Positions 1 to 8,387 of a stretch of DNA of 31,630 bases are shown piece after piece (the first letter of the stretch is position 1; the number at the start of each line of letters is the position of its first letter). Below the pieces are notes generated by a model that saw only the letters and a program-made list of their open reading frames with translations, made no database searches and had not been told where the DNA came from. The translations under genes were made by a program, and so were the position numbers. This DNA comes from Propionibacteriaceae bacterium UBA7704. Its GTDB lineage: Bacteria > Actinomycetota > Actinomycetes > Propionibacteriales > Propionibacteriaceae. The stretch is taken from the NCBI GenBank assembly GCA_002482525.1, contig DLGC01000008.1, forward strand, positions 1 through 31,630, written 5' to 3'.

Positions 1-138
1 TCCTCCTCAACCAGCCGGGGGAACAGAGTCGCTTCCTGCTTAGCCAGCCGAGGACGAAAGACACACGTCCCACCCGGGGGGAGAGAGAAAGACCGCGGGC
101 GGCCGAGAGCCGGGATTCATCAGTGGCGGGACATCGGG

Positions 139-144
139 GACAAT
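139..144 (+). promoter_or_regulatory. Candidate -10 box for a leaderless transcript
   Basis: GACAAT lies exactly six bases before the ATG at 151, and no Shine-Dalgarno sequence is present. This places the transcription start at or next to the start codon. The same arrangement recurs at other genes in the window. No convincing -35 box was found. Confidence 0.35.
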
Positions 145-150
145 GAACCC

Positions 151-438
151 ATGGTCGGCGATGGAGAGAACACCGCATTGGAGGCGCTGAGCGGAGCGTC
201 CGGGGAACTGCGGCAGGCTGAAGCGAACCTCGATCACGCTGTTGTGCAGGCCCGTCGCGCCGGGGCCAGTTGGGCCAGCATCGGCCAAGCCATTGGCATC
301 AGCCGCCAGGCCGCCCACGAACGCTGGGGGCATCTCACCCGCGGCGGCTGCCAGCGCGCAGACTGCGACTGCCCCTCACACGAGGCCTCAACCTGCCCGT
401 GCGGCCACGGTCCAGGACGCGGCCATCGCGCCGGCTGA
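151..438 (+). CDS. Small helix-turn-helix protein with cysteine-rich tail
   Basis: This is a 95-residue cytoplasmic protein. Residues 37-60 (ending SRQAAHERWG) read as a helix-turn-helix of the kind seen in small actinobacterial DNA-binding proteins, with a helical N-terminal segment before it. The last 30 residues carry five cysteines (67, 72, 74, 82, 84) and three histidines, which could bind zinc or an Fe-S cluster, but this is inference. The start at 151 is supported by a -10-like hexamer six bases upstream rather than by a ribosome binding site. It converges on the NifX-like gene, with a 64-base gap. No specific target can be named. It could alternatively be a minor regulator whose cysteine tail is not functional. 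Confidence 0.6.
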   Translation: MVGDGENTALEALSGASGELRQAEANLDHAVVQARRAGASWASIGQAIGISRQAAHERWGHLTRGGCQRADCDCPSHEASTCPCGHGPGRGHRAG

Positions 439-502
439 CCACGCCGCCACCCCAATACACCTCGCCGACGAACGCAGCACCACCCAGGCGCCGAAAGACG
501 AC

Positions 503-874
503 TCAGCCGTGCCCGTGAGCCTCGCTATCGGCGCAGGCCGCCGCACCGTTCAGATGTCCGTCCATGAATGCCACCACCGAATCGGCGACCGTGCCGGCCG
601 CGCCGGTGGCGGCAGCGATCCCGTACTGATTGAAGAACTGAATGGCGCGTCCGCCCATGCCGCCGCTGAGCATCACCTCGCCGCCCAACTCGTTGATGTA
701 CCCCGGGATCTGGCCAGGCTGATGACCCTCGAGGAAGGGATTGGCGAACACCTCGACCGAGGAGACCTCGGCGGCGTCGGCGTCCACCACAGTGAAGTAC
801 GGGGCGTGGCCGAAATGCTGGGCCACCGGAGCGTCCAGCCCCTGGTCGGTCTGGGCCGTCACAACGATCCGCAT
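503..874 (-). CDS. NifX/NifB-type dinitrogenase iron-molybdenum cofactor-binding family protein
   Basis: The protein has 123 residues from the ATG at 874, which has a good ribosome binding site (AAGGAG) seven bases upstream; a longer in-frame start at 925 has none. It begins MRIVVTAQTDQG and contains the family's HFGHAPYF stretch near residues 20-27 and a glycine-rich segment (LSGGMGG) near 70. Together these match the single-domain Fe-Mo cofactor-binding fold (NifB C-terminal/NifX/MTH1175 group). Outside nitrogen fixers, members are small cytoplasmic proteins of unclear role, often proposed to carry or insert metal clusters. The C-terminus ends with Cys and His (HGHG). No nitrogenase genes are present. 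It lies downstream of the ior-paaK-ACT operon on the same strand, with its own candidate operator at 927-944. Confidence 0.8.
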   Translation of the reverse strand: MRIVVTAQTDQGLDAPVAQHFGHAPYFTVVDADAAEVSSVEVFANPFLEGHQPGQIPGYINELGGEVMLSGGMGGRAIQFFNQYGIAAATGAAGTVADSVVAFMDGHLNGAAACADSEAHGHG

Positions 875-926
875 GGGGTCTCCTTGCTGAGTCAGTGCCG
901 CCCGCACGGACGGTCGGCTCAGCATA

Positions 927-944
927 CGTCAGGATTTCCTGACG
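927..944. promoter_or_regulatory. 18-bp perfect-arm palindrome upstream of the NifX-like gene
   Basis: The sequence reads CGTCAGGA-TT-TCCTGACG on the plus strand, with perfect 8-base arms. On the minus strand it is followed directly by TATGCT (926-921), a reasonable -10 box for the NifX-like gene starting at 874. The palindrome would then fill the -35/-10 spacer, a typical operator position. It could also fold as a short RNA hairpin ending the upstream operon, but no U-run follows. Confidence 0.45.
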
Positions 945-990
945 CTGGGCGCACCTCTCTGCAATTCCGAGACCGAATCACGCCGTCCGA

Positions 991-1398
991 TCAGGCCTGC
1001 GGCAGTCCGGCTGAAGCCAGCAGCTCCTTGGCCTCCTCGATCGGGTCAAGCTTCAAAACCAGCAAGGCTTGATCACCGGGTCCAGCGAGTTCGGCGTAGA
1101 GGTACTCGATGCTGACTTCCGAGTCGTCGAAGATGGCCAGAATCTCGGCCAACGCGCCCGGACGGTCGGGGACCTCAATGCCGAACACCTCCGAGATGCG
1201 GGCGGTGTTGCCCAACTCCTGCATCGCGGCCAGCGCTGCCTCGGCGTCATCGGCGATGAACCGCAGAATGCCGAACCGATCGGTTTCAGCCAGCATCAGG
1301 GCGCGCAGGTTGATGCCGCGCTCCCCCAGTTGCCGTACCACCGGCGCCAGACGGCCTCGGCGACTCTCCAAAAAAACCGAAACCTGCTTCAGGATCAT
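991..1398 (-). CDS. Tandem ACT-domain protein (amino-acid-binding regulator)
   Basis: The protein has 135 residues. The ATG at 1398 has a ribosome binding site (AAGGGG) about six bases upstream; an in-frame start at 1464 would lie inside paaK and has no support. Two ACT-like modules follow each other. The first starts ILKQVSVFLE and runs to about residue 65; the second starts with FGIEVPDRPGAL near 70 and ends near 130. ACT domains bind amino acids at their interfaces and usually control metabolic enzymes. Stand-alone tandem ACT proteins often sit beside indolepyruvate oxidoreductase and phenylacetate-CoA ligase genes, as here. It is the last gene of iorA-iorB-paaK-ACT, ten bases after the paaK stop. 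Inference: it senses an aromatic amino acid or aryl acid and tunes this pathway. Confidence 0.85.
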   Translation of the reverse strand: MILKQVSVFLESRRGRLAPVVRQLGERGINLRALMLAETDRFGILRFIADDAEAALAAMQELGNTARISEVFGIEVPDRPGALAEILAIFDDSEVSIEYLYAELAGPGDQALLVLKLDPIEEAKELLASAGLPQA

Positions 1399-1408
1399 TG
1401 CCGTCCCC

Positions 1409-2705
<1,297 letters not shown>

Positions 2706-2716
<11 letters not shown>

Positions 2717-3302
2717 CGGCGACCTCCATCAGTTGACCGACAGCCAGGGTGCGTCCGGCATCGAACGCGGCCAGGTTGGCGTCCGCGCTACCTCGCGGAG
2801 CGAGCAGTTCGACAGCACTACGCAGGTGCTCCTCGGCGAGCGGGAAGAAGACCGAGGCCGCCCCCAGCAGTGCGGTGTTGCGGACCTTCGCCGGCACGCT
2901 GCGGCGGATCGTAGCCATTTCGACGCGCACCACCCGCCCGAAGAGGCGATCGATCTGGGCAGCGAGGTCGACCGGATACGACTCGACTCCCACCGGGAAC
3001 AGCGGCTGATCCAGGTAGCAGGCATCCGCCCCGGTATGCGCCCAGGGGGCCCAGCGCAGCAGTTCCATGGGTTCCATGGCCACGATCACATCGGCGGTGC
3101 CCTCATCGATGACGGCCGAATGCACCTTCTCACCGAACCGCACATGGCTGAACACTGGACCGCCGCGCCGCGACATCCCGTGGATCTCGCTCTTCTTGAC
3201 GTCTTGGCCGGCCAGCGCAGCCGCCTCGGCCAAAATGTCGGACGCCAGCACGATTCCCTGACCGCCGACACCCACCATCAACACATTGAAGATCGGGCTC
3301 AT
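2706..3302 (-). CDS. iorB: Indolepyruvate:ferredoxin oxidoreductase, beta subunit
   Basis: The protein has 198 residues from the ATG at 3302, preceded by GGGAGG six bases upstream. That ATG overlaps the iorA stop (ATGA), so the two subunits are coupled. An in-frame extension to 3404 would run inside iorA and is rejected. The N-terminus carries GVGGQGIVLASDILAEAA, followed by KKSEIHGMSRRGGPV, both hallmarks of the pyruvate-oxidoreductase gamma-type domain found in IorB. The subunit pairs with IorA to oxidise aryl-pyruvates to aryl-acetyl-CoA in the cytoplasm. Length is normal for the family. The 3' end overlaps paaK by 11 bases. Confidence 0.92.
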
Positions 3303-4981
3303 CGCTGGCCTCCCACCGGGTTGAGCTGCACCAACTGTCGACGCGCGGACTTCTTGGTGTCCAGCTTGTCGAGGCGTTGCAGCTTCTGGCCCTCGATCAG
3401 ACACAAGCCGAGCACCACCAGCAGCCGCACCCCGCTTCGATCAGCGAGAGTGTCGATGGCCTCGGAGATGCCCTGGGTGTCGTAGGCGTCCACCATGCCG
3501 ACGTTCTCAGCCGGGATGCCGAACGCCTGGGCGAGCAACCGATAGTCGACGCTGAAGGTGTCCTGGCGTCCCATGCGTTCGCCGCTCATCGGGTTGGGCT
3601 GCATGCCGGTCATAGCGGTGGTGCCGTTGTCCAGGACGATGTACAGCCCGTCGCGCTGATTCCAGGCCGCATTCAGCAGCCCGGTTATTCCGGAGTGGGC
3701 GAAGGTCGAGTCGCCGATCACCGCAGCGATCTTGCCCCGCTGCTCCGCCGGCACCACGATGTCCATGCCCTGGGCGATGGTCAGCGACGCCCCCATGTCG
3801 AGCAGGGTGTCCATCGCGTTGTACGGCGGCAGCACGCCGAGTGAGTAGCAGCCGATGTCGCCGGAGACGAGCATGCCTTTGCGTCTCAGCTCGGTGAAGA
3901 CGTGATCGTGGGGGCACCCAGCACACAAGCCCGGACGCCGCACCGCGACGTCGATCTCGGCAGTCGGCCCGGCTTCGGCGGTTTCCCTGCCCAGGCCGGC
4001 GGCCACGATCGCCGGAGTGAACTCCCCGATCGCAGGGAAGGCCGCCTTTCCGATGCAGTCAATCCCCCACGCCTTGAGCTGGGTCTCCAGCACGGCGTCG
4101 AGTTCCTCGACCACATAGAGCTTGTCGACCCGTCCGGCAAAAGCGGTGACGAGCTCCCTCGACAGTGGATGCACCAGGCCGAGCTTGAGGACGGCAGCGT
4201 CGGGGGCTACTTCTTTGACATAGGTGTAGGGAATGCCGGAGGTGATGATGCCGATGGGCGCCGCAGCGCCTTCATCGAGGCCCTCGGGCCACTCGATGCG
4301 GTTGGCCGGATAGTCGGCTGCCGCTGCGATGAGCGCATTCATGCGCTCCTCGACGGCGACCCGGCGACGGCGGGCGTTGCCGGGAATCATCACGTATTTG
4401 CCCGGATCGGACACGAAGCCGCGCGCTACCGGCGCCTCGATGCGCTCCGGGCCTCCGTCCGGGAAGGGATCAACCAAACTCTTGGAATGCGACAGCCGGG
4501 TCGTCATCCGCAGGAAGACCGGAGTGTCGTAGGTCTCGGACAACTCGAACGCGAGCCGCGTGAACTCCCGGGCCTCCTGGGAATCCGACGGCTCCAGCAT
4601 CGGAACCTTGGCCGCAATCGCGTAGTTGCGGTTGTCCTGTTCGTTCTGTGAGGAGTGCATGGACGGATCATCGGCAGTGATGACCACCAGGCCGCCACGC
4701 ACCCCCAGATAGCTCGCCGTGAACAGCGGGTCTGCGGCCACATTCACCCCGACATGCTTCATCGTGACCAGGGTGCGGCCACCGGCCAGCGAGGCACCGA
4801 CGCCAACCTCCAAAGCGACTTTCTCGTTCACCGACCACTCGGTGTACACCTCGGGTTGGGTGGCCAGGGCTTCCAGAATCTCGGTGGACGGCGTGCCCGG
4901 ATAGCCACAGCCGACCGCTACCCCTGCTTCCCACGCGCCCAGAGCGACAGCCTCATTACCGGACAGCATTCGCGTACGCAC
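3299..4981 (-). CDS. iorA: Indolepyruvate:ferredoxin oxidoreductase, alpha subunit, lacking the C-terminal ferredoxin domain
   Basis: This 560-residue subunit binds thiamine pyrophosphate and oxidatively decarboxylates aryl-pyruvates. It starts at a GTG at 4981 with GAAGGAAGG about nine bases upstream; an ATG at 4969 is too far from that site. Visible parts are GYPGTPSTE (26-34) in the pyrimidine-binding domain, a CxxC in LCAGCPH (about 352-358), GDIGCYSLG, and the TPP-binding stretch GDSTFAHSG (423-431) ending LLNAAWN. Typical IorA proteins continue into a C-terminal domain with two CxxCxxCxxxC-type 4Fe-4S motifs. Here the protein ends after LVVLGLCLIEGQ and a basic tail with no cysteine motif, and iorB starts at once, so a frameshift cannot account for it. 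Electrons would have to leave through a separate ferredoxin. The gene heads the operon. Confidence 0.93.
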   Translation of the reverse strand: MRTRMLSGNEAVALGAWEAGVAVGCGYPGTPSTEILEALATQPEVYTEWSVNEKVALEVGVGASLAGGRTLVTMKHVGVNVAADPLFTASYLGVRGGLVVITADDPSMHSSQNEQDNRNYAIAAKVPMLEPSDSQEAREFTRLAFELSETYDTPVFLRMTTRLSHSKSLVDPFPDGGPERIEAPVARGFVSDPGKYVMIPGNARRRRVAVEERMNALIAAAADYPANRIEWPEGLDEGAAAPIGIITSGIPYTYVKEVAPDAAVLKLGLVHPLSRELVTAFAGRVDKLYVVEELDAVLETQLKAWGIDCIGKAAFPAIGEFTPAIVAAGLGRETAEAGPTAEIDVAVRRPGLCAGCPHDHVFTELRRKGMLVSGDIGCYSLGVLPPYNAMDTLLDMGASLTIAQGMDIVVPAEQRGKIAAVIGDSTFAHSGITGLLNAAWNQRDGLYIVLDNGTTAMTGMQPNPMSGERMGRQDTFSVDYRLLAQAFGIPAENVGMVDAYDTQGISEAIDTLADRSGVRLLVVLGLCLIEGQKLQRLDKLDTKKSARRQLVQLNPVGGQR

Positions 4982-5010
4982 TTTCAGGTACCTTCCTTCG
5001 CGTCCCGCGT

Positions 5011-5016
5011 AGTTTA
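5011..5016 (-). promoter_or_regulatory. Candidate -10 box for the ior operon
   Basis: On the minus strand the hexamer TAAACT lies in the 67-base gap between the GNAT gene and iorA, about 30 bases before the GTG. A transcription start near 5004 would give a short leader containing the GAAGGAAGG site. No good -35 box is visible, so readthrough from the GNAT gene remains possible. Confidence 0.3.
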
Positions 5017-5048
5017 GGTCCTGCTCGGACGCGTCGCCGCCAGCGGAC

Positions 5049-5585
5049 TCAGTCTGGGGCGGAGCCGGGAAGGATCTTGGCCATCACGAGTTCGTCAACC
5101 GGGCGTCCGTCGACGATCAGTGAATGTCGACGCACCCCTTCGGCGGCGTAGCCGCGCTTGGCGTACAGGCTGATGGCGGGCAGATTGTGCGCCATCACGG
5201 TCAGCTCCAGCCGCGTCACCGCCGACAACCGCGCCCAATCATCGATGCGGGCCAGCAGCCGAGTACCCAGTCCCTGACCTCGCGCGCTGGGCAGCAGGCC
5301 GAGGACCACCATCGCGCAGTGACGGTTTCTGCGGTAGGTGCCTCGTTCGGCTTGGGCGAAGCCGACGACCTGTGCACCCTGAACGGCCACCAGGTAGCAG
5401 TCCCCGCGCATCCGGAGTTCGGCGAGCCAACCGGCGAAGCGCGCGACATCGAGACCGCGTTCACCGGGCTCCAACATCATGAACCTGGTCTCGTGATCCA
5501 GCTCGTTGAGCATCGCCAACACCGGTGCTGCGTCGCTGAGTTCTGCGTCACGAATTCGCAGTTGGTTGGCATCGCCGAAGATCAT
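5049..5585 (-). CDS. GNAT-family N-acetyltransferase
   Basis: The protein has 178 residues from the ATG at 5585, chosen because GAGGAGG lies six bases upstream and the GNAT fold starts at once (LRIRDAELSDAAPVLAML). The open frame continues upstream to 6134, but that part is low-complexity and has no fold. The acetyl-CoA loop is at 98-108 (LPSARGQGLGT, the R-x-x-G-x-G/A type), and the C-terminal NLPAISLYAKRGY (134-146) is the usual strand-helix pair. Length matches single-domain GNATs of the RimI-like group. The substrate is unknown. It precedes iorA on the same strand by 67 bases. Its leader contains a strong hairpin (5645-5676). Confidence 0.88.
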   Translation of the reverse strand: MIFGDANQLRIRDAELSDAAPVLAMLNELDHETRFMMLEPGERGLDVARFAGWLAELRMRGDCYLVAVQGAQVVGFAQAERGTYRRNRHCAMVVLGLLPSARGQGLGTRLLARIDDWARLSAVTRLELTVMAHNLPAISLYAKRGYAAEGVRRHSLIVDGRPVDELVMAKILPGSAPD

Positions 5586-5644
5586 CAGGGGCCTCCTCTG
5601 GGAATGCATCCTCGCCTGTGGACGGGGCTGCCGTCCAGACCTGC

Positions 5645-5676
5645 CAACGCCCGGCCACCGTCGACGGCGGGCGTTG
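5645..5676. promoter_or_regulatory. Strong hairpin in the GNAT gene leader
   Basis: Perfect 9-base arms CAACGCCCG (5645-5653) and CGGGCGTTG (5668-5676) enclose a 14-base loop that contains the self-complementary CCGTCGACGG. It lies 60-91 bases upstream of the GNAT start codon on the minus strand. It could be an attenuator, an mRNA-stability element or a protein site. No U-run follows on either strand, so a plain intrinsic terminator is less likely. Confidence 0.4.
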
Positions 5677-6168
5677 TCGTCCTTGCTGAGCCGCAGCGAA
5701 CCCCGGATCACGGTCGACGACGCCAGCCGCCATATTTGGACCGCGAAGGCCCCACCGCCACGGCGGGACCGCCACGCACCTCCGATCGAAAGGATGATCA
5801 CCAACCGGAAACAAATGCCAACTCGAGCATCATTTCTTCCGATCGCAAACAATGCGATGTGAATTCCGCTAGGCATCAATGGCGTGGGCCAGCAGCGTGG
5901 ACGCATTCCTGCATTTGCCGTTTCCGCTTGGCGCTGGCGTCCCTGCCACCGGCACGACGGGAGCACCAGTGAACGCTGGGGTGGTGGAGCGGCGGCAGGC
6001 AGGGATCGCACCGTGCGCCAGAGCGTCAACGGCGCAGCCGGACCCGCGGGAAGCACTACTCGTTGAATAAGTCCCCGGATGGGTGACTTTGCAGGGACAT
6101 TTCCGGTGGCGAACAGTCCCCTCCCGGGTGACAAATCCCGGAAGATTCCATTTTATTGCCGTAAACCT

Positions 6169-6198
6169 TTGACGAAACCCTTTTCCATCCGCAATCAT
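6169..6198 (+). promoter_or_regulatory. Candidate promoter of the pilin gene
   Basis: TTGACG (6169-6174) is a good -35 box, and AATCAT (6193-6198) follows after an 18-base spacer as a weaker -10. Transcription would begin near 6205 and give a leader of about 47 bases that includes the AAGGAG ribosome binding site at 6241. The local GC content is lower than in the flanking DNA. Confidence 0.4.
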
Positions 6199-6251
6199 CT
6201 TGCGTACTTCGTCTGGCGGCCCCCCGCCTCCACTCAGTCCAAGGAGTCCAG

Positions 6252-6443
6252 ATGCAGAAGATGACCGCCAACGTGGTGGCCACCCCCACCGAATCGACCC
6301 CCCGTCGCAACCGCGGAGCGGCAGCGATCGAGTACGGAATCATGATCGCGCTCATCAGCGCTGTCCTGCTGGCCACAATCGCCCTGACTGGAAACAGCCT
6401 GAGCGCGTTGTTCTACCAGATCACGTTCCTCTTCATGGGCTGA
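6252..6443 (+). CDS. Flp-type (type IVb) pilin, orphan
   Basis: This 63-residue prepilin starts at the ATG at 6252 with AAGGAG five bases upstream. The N-terminal leader is polar and basic (RRNR) and ends at Gly22. It is followed by AAAIEYGIMIALISAVLL, so Glu and Tyr stand at +5 and +6 after the expected cleavage, the hallmark of Flp/Fap pilins processed by a type IV prepilin peptidase. The hydrophobic helix runs to about residue 60. No Tad machinery (ATPase, TadB/C, TadE/F, peptidase) is present in this window, so assembly genes must lie elsewhere, if they exist. A secreted protease gene starts 101 bases downstream on the same strand. Identification as a Flp pilin is firm; its function in this strain is inferred. 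Confidence 0.88.
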   Translation: MQKMTANVVATPTESTPRRNRGAAAIEYGIMIALISAVLLATIALTGNSLSALFYQITFLFMG

Positions 6444-6543
6444 ATTCCCAGTTGATCGTGATGGGATATCGCGATCAGCCGAGTAGGCTCAAGAGAGGCT
6501 GTCCGGCCACACGGCAACACCCGAGAAACGAGTCCACGTCCCG

Positions 6544-8280
6544 ATGAAGCAATGGTTGGTGTTGGTCTCTGGGATCGCGATGTGCCTCACGATGGTGGCA
6601 AGCCCGGCTGAAGCCGCACCGACGACACCTCCCCCGGCGTCGGCGAGCGACAGCCAGCCGGCCGGACCCCCCAGCGACGCCCAGCAAACCAACTCGGTGA
6701 TCATCACCTTCGACACCCCGCAGTCCGATCCCGAAACGGCGGCCAAAGCCGCCGTCGACCAGGTGTCGGCCAGTGCGGGCGATGTTCAGGTCAGCGCCGT
6801 TCAGCCCATCACCAGCGACACCGTCGAGGTGAGTTTCGACGAGGCCTTGAGCGACCAGCAGGTCACCGAGATTCAGGATGAGGTTTCCCAACAGCCCGGC
6901 GTACAGGCTGCCGAGCCCGGAACCACCTTCTATGCAGCCGACTACGACTACGAACCCGAGCTGTGGAATATCGACAGTCGGGCCGGCAGCAACTACGGCA
7001 CTTTCGCCAGTTCGGCGTGGGCCACCAGCACCGGCTCCGGCGTGGTCGTCGGAGTGATCGACACCGGCATCACCGCTCACCCTGACCTGACCGGTTCGAC
7101 CACCGCGGTGGTCGGCGGAAACGTCGTTGCAGGCTACGACTTCATCTCCAACGCCGCCAGCGCCGGGGACGGCAATGGCCGCGACTCCAACCCCACCGAC
7201 ATGGGTGATGGCAGCGGCTCCGCCGATTCGGCATCGAGTTGGCACGGCACCCATGTGGCGGGAATCATCGCCGCCCTTCGCAATGGCAGCGGCGTGGTCG
7301 GGGTGGCTCCCCAGGCGAAGATCGAACCACTTCGCGTGCTCGGGCGACGTAACGGAACCGAAGCCGATGTCATCACCGCTATCTATTGGGGGTCGGGCAC
7401 CTATCGAGGCCATGACCTGCCGAAGAATCGCCACCCCGCGAAGATTCTGAACATGTCTCTGGGCGGCTTCGGCACCTGTTCGTCCGCGATGCAGAAAGCC
7501 ATCAACACCGCAGTCGGCCACGGCGTCGCGGTGGTGGTCGCGACCGGAAACGGCGATGCACTCGGCACGGCCATGCCGTTGAAGTACAGCACACCGGCCA
7601 ACTGCAAGAACGTGATCCGGGTGACCGCTTCGACGGCGACCGGGAAGCGCGCCTATTACGCCAACTTCGGCACCACCGCCTTCCCTGCGACCATCGCGGC
7701 TCCCGGCGGGGCGGGGCCGGAGTACCAGCAGGTGTGCGGGCCGACCCGAAACGACTGCAGCGAAGTCTTCTCGACGTGGAACCTGGGAACCTCGACTCGA
7801 GGCGAGCCGGGCTACGGCTGGATGTCCGGCACCTCGATGGCGGCCCCACACGTCGCCGGGGTTGCGGCCCTGCTGGCCGCGCGTCACCCGGGCTGGTCGC
7901 CAGCCCGCCTGGCCAGTGCAATGCGGTTCAGCGCTACCCGAATGCCGTCCTGCAGCACAACCCGCTGCGGTGCTGGCGTTGTCAATGCCGCCAGAGCCGT
8001 TACCGTCCAGGGCTTCTTCGTGAAACAACGCTCCGCGAGGACGGCAGGGACATTCCGCGTCGGCCGCACCGTCCGGGCGCTGCGAGGACGCTGGACCCCA
8101 TCGCCGAGCACGGTCACCTTTCAGTGGCTGCGCAACGGGCACAAGATCAAGCACGCCACCCACCGCCGCTACCGGATCAAAGCCAAGGACTGGGGCAAGA
8201 AGATCTCGGTGAAGGTCACCCTGAAGCGGGCACACTATGTGACCCGCACGGTTCGTACTGGCGCGAAGCGGGTGCGCTGA
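6544..8280 (+). CDS. Secreted subtilisin-like (S8) serine protease
   Basis: The preproprotein has 578 residues. The signal peptide covers residues 1-24/25 (hydrophobic core LVLVSGIAMCLTMVA, cleavage near AEA-A), followed by a Pro/Ala/Ser linker and a propeptide (about 50-130) of the inhibitor-I9-like type. The catalytic domain spans about 145-490: Asp173 in VIDTG, His234 in HGTHVAG, oxyanion Asn336 in ATGNG and nucleophile Ser431 in GTSMAAPHVAG. All four key residues are present, so an active extracellular protease is expected. Cysteine pairs around 472-482 may form a disulphide. The C-terminal 80 residues form a basic beta-rich domain with QWLRNG, a module seen on many actinobacterial secreted proteins. 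No sortase signal is present. The ribosome binding site before 6544 is weak. The downstream paralogue shares the same N- and C-terminal module types. Confidence 0.92.
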   Translation: MKQWLVLVSGIAMCLTMVASPAEAAPTTPPPASASDSQPAGPPSDAQQTNSVIITFDTPQSDPETAAKAAVDQVSASAGDVQVSAVQPITSDTVEVSFDEALSDQQVTEIQDEVSQQPGVQAAEPGTTFYAADYDYEPELWNIDSRAGSNYGTFASSAWATSTGSGVVVGVIDTGITAHPDLTGSTTAVVGGNVVAGYDFISNAASAGDGNGRDSNPTDMGDGSGSADSASSWHGTHVAGIIAALRNGSGVVGVAPQAKIEPLRVLGRRNGTEADVITAIYWGSGTYRGHDLPKNRHPAKILNMSLGGFGTCSSAMQKAINTAVGHGVAVVVATGNGDALGTAMPLKYSTPANCKNVIRVTASTATGKRAYYANFGTTAFPATIAAPGGAGPEYQQVCGPTRNDCSEVFSTWNLGTSTRGEPGYGWMSGTSMAAPHVAGVAALLAARHPGWSPARLASAMRFSATRMPSCSTTRCGAGVVNAARAVTVQGFFVKQRSARTAGTFRVGRTVRALRGRWTPSPSTVTFQWLRNGHKIKHATHRRYRIKAKDWGKKISVKVTLKRAHYVTRTVRTGAKRVR

Positions 8281-8387
8281 CCCTCACTGCCCTGCCGACT
8301 AGGCGGAAGTCTCGACCTCACCTGCGCATTTTTGCCCGATATGAGAGCATAAAGAGTGCTGCGCCACCGACGCAGAGGGGGCTGAAC

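Larger units (their letters stand above)
5586..6251. other. 666-base stretch without a convincing gene
   Basis: The open frames here are arginine/proline-rich and have no start site, fold or ribosome binding site support. The stretch holds the leader of the GNAT gene (minus strand) with a 9-bp hairpin at 5645-5676 and a lower-GC segment around 5800-5880. It also contains a direct repeat of GGGTGAC (6081-6087 and 6126-6132, 45 bases apart), competing GTCCC/GGGAC complementary segments at 6071-6120, and a candidate promoter for the pilin gene at 6169-6198. Confidence 0.6.

Noticed and set aside
503..874. Evidence for nitrogen fixation
   Set aside because: A lone NifX/NifB-type domain is widespread in non-fixing bacteria and no nif structural genes are present.
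3299..3302. Frameshift that removed the IorA ferredoxin domain
   Set aside because: The stop overlaps the iorB start with proper spacing, so there is no remnant of a lost domain downstream.
5586..6134. Upstream extension of the GNAT protein
   Set aside because: The added residues are Arg/Pro-rich without family similarity, and the ATG at 5585 has a strong GAGGAGG site.
6050..6250. c-di-GMP or cobalamin riboswitch before the pilin
   Set aside because: The conserved cores of those riboswitches were not found; only generic complementary segments are present.
6475..8235. Long open frame antisense to the first protease
   Set aside because: It is Gly/Arg/His-rich with no fold, no start site and mirrors the codon bias of the protease; a typical high-GC shadow.
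7734..8387. N-terminal extension of the giant protease into the previous gene
   Set aside because: It overlaps 547 bases of a real gene in another frame, while GTG 8388 has a ribosome binding site and a signal peptide follows at once.
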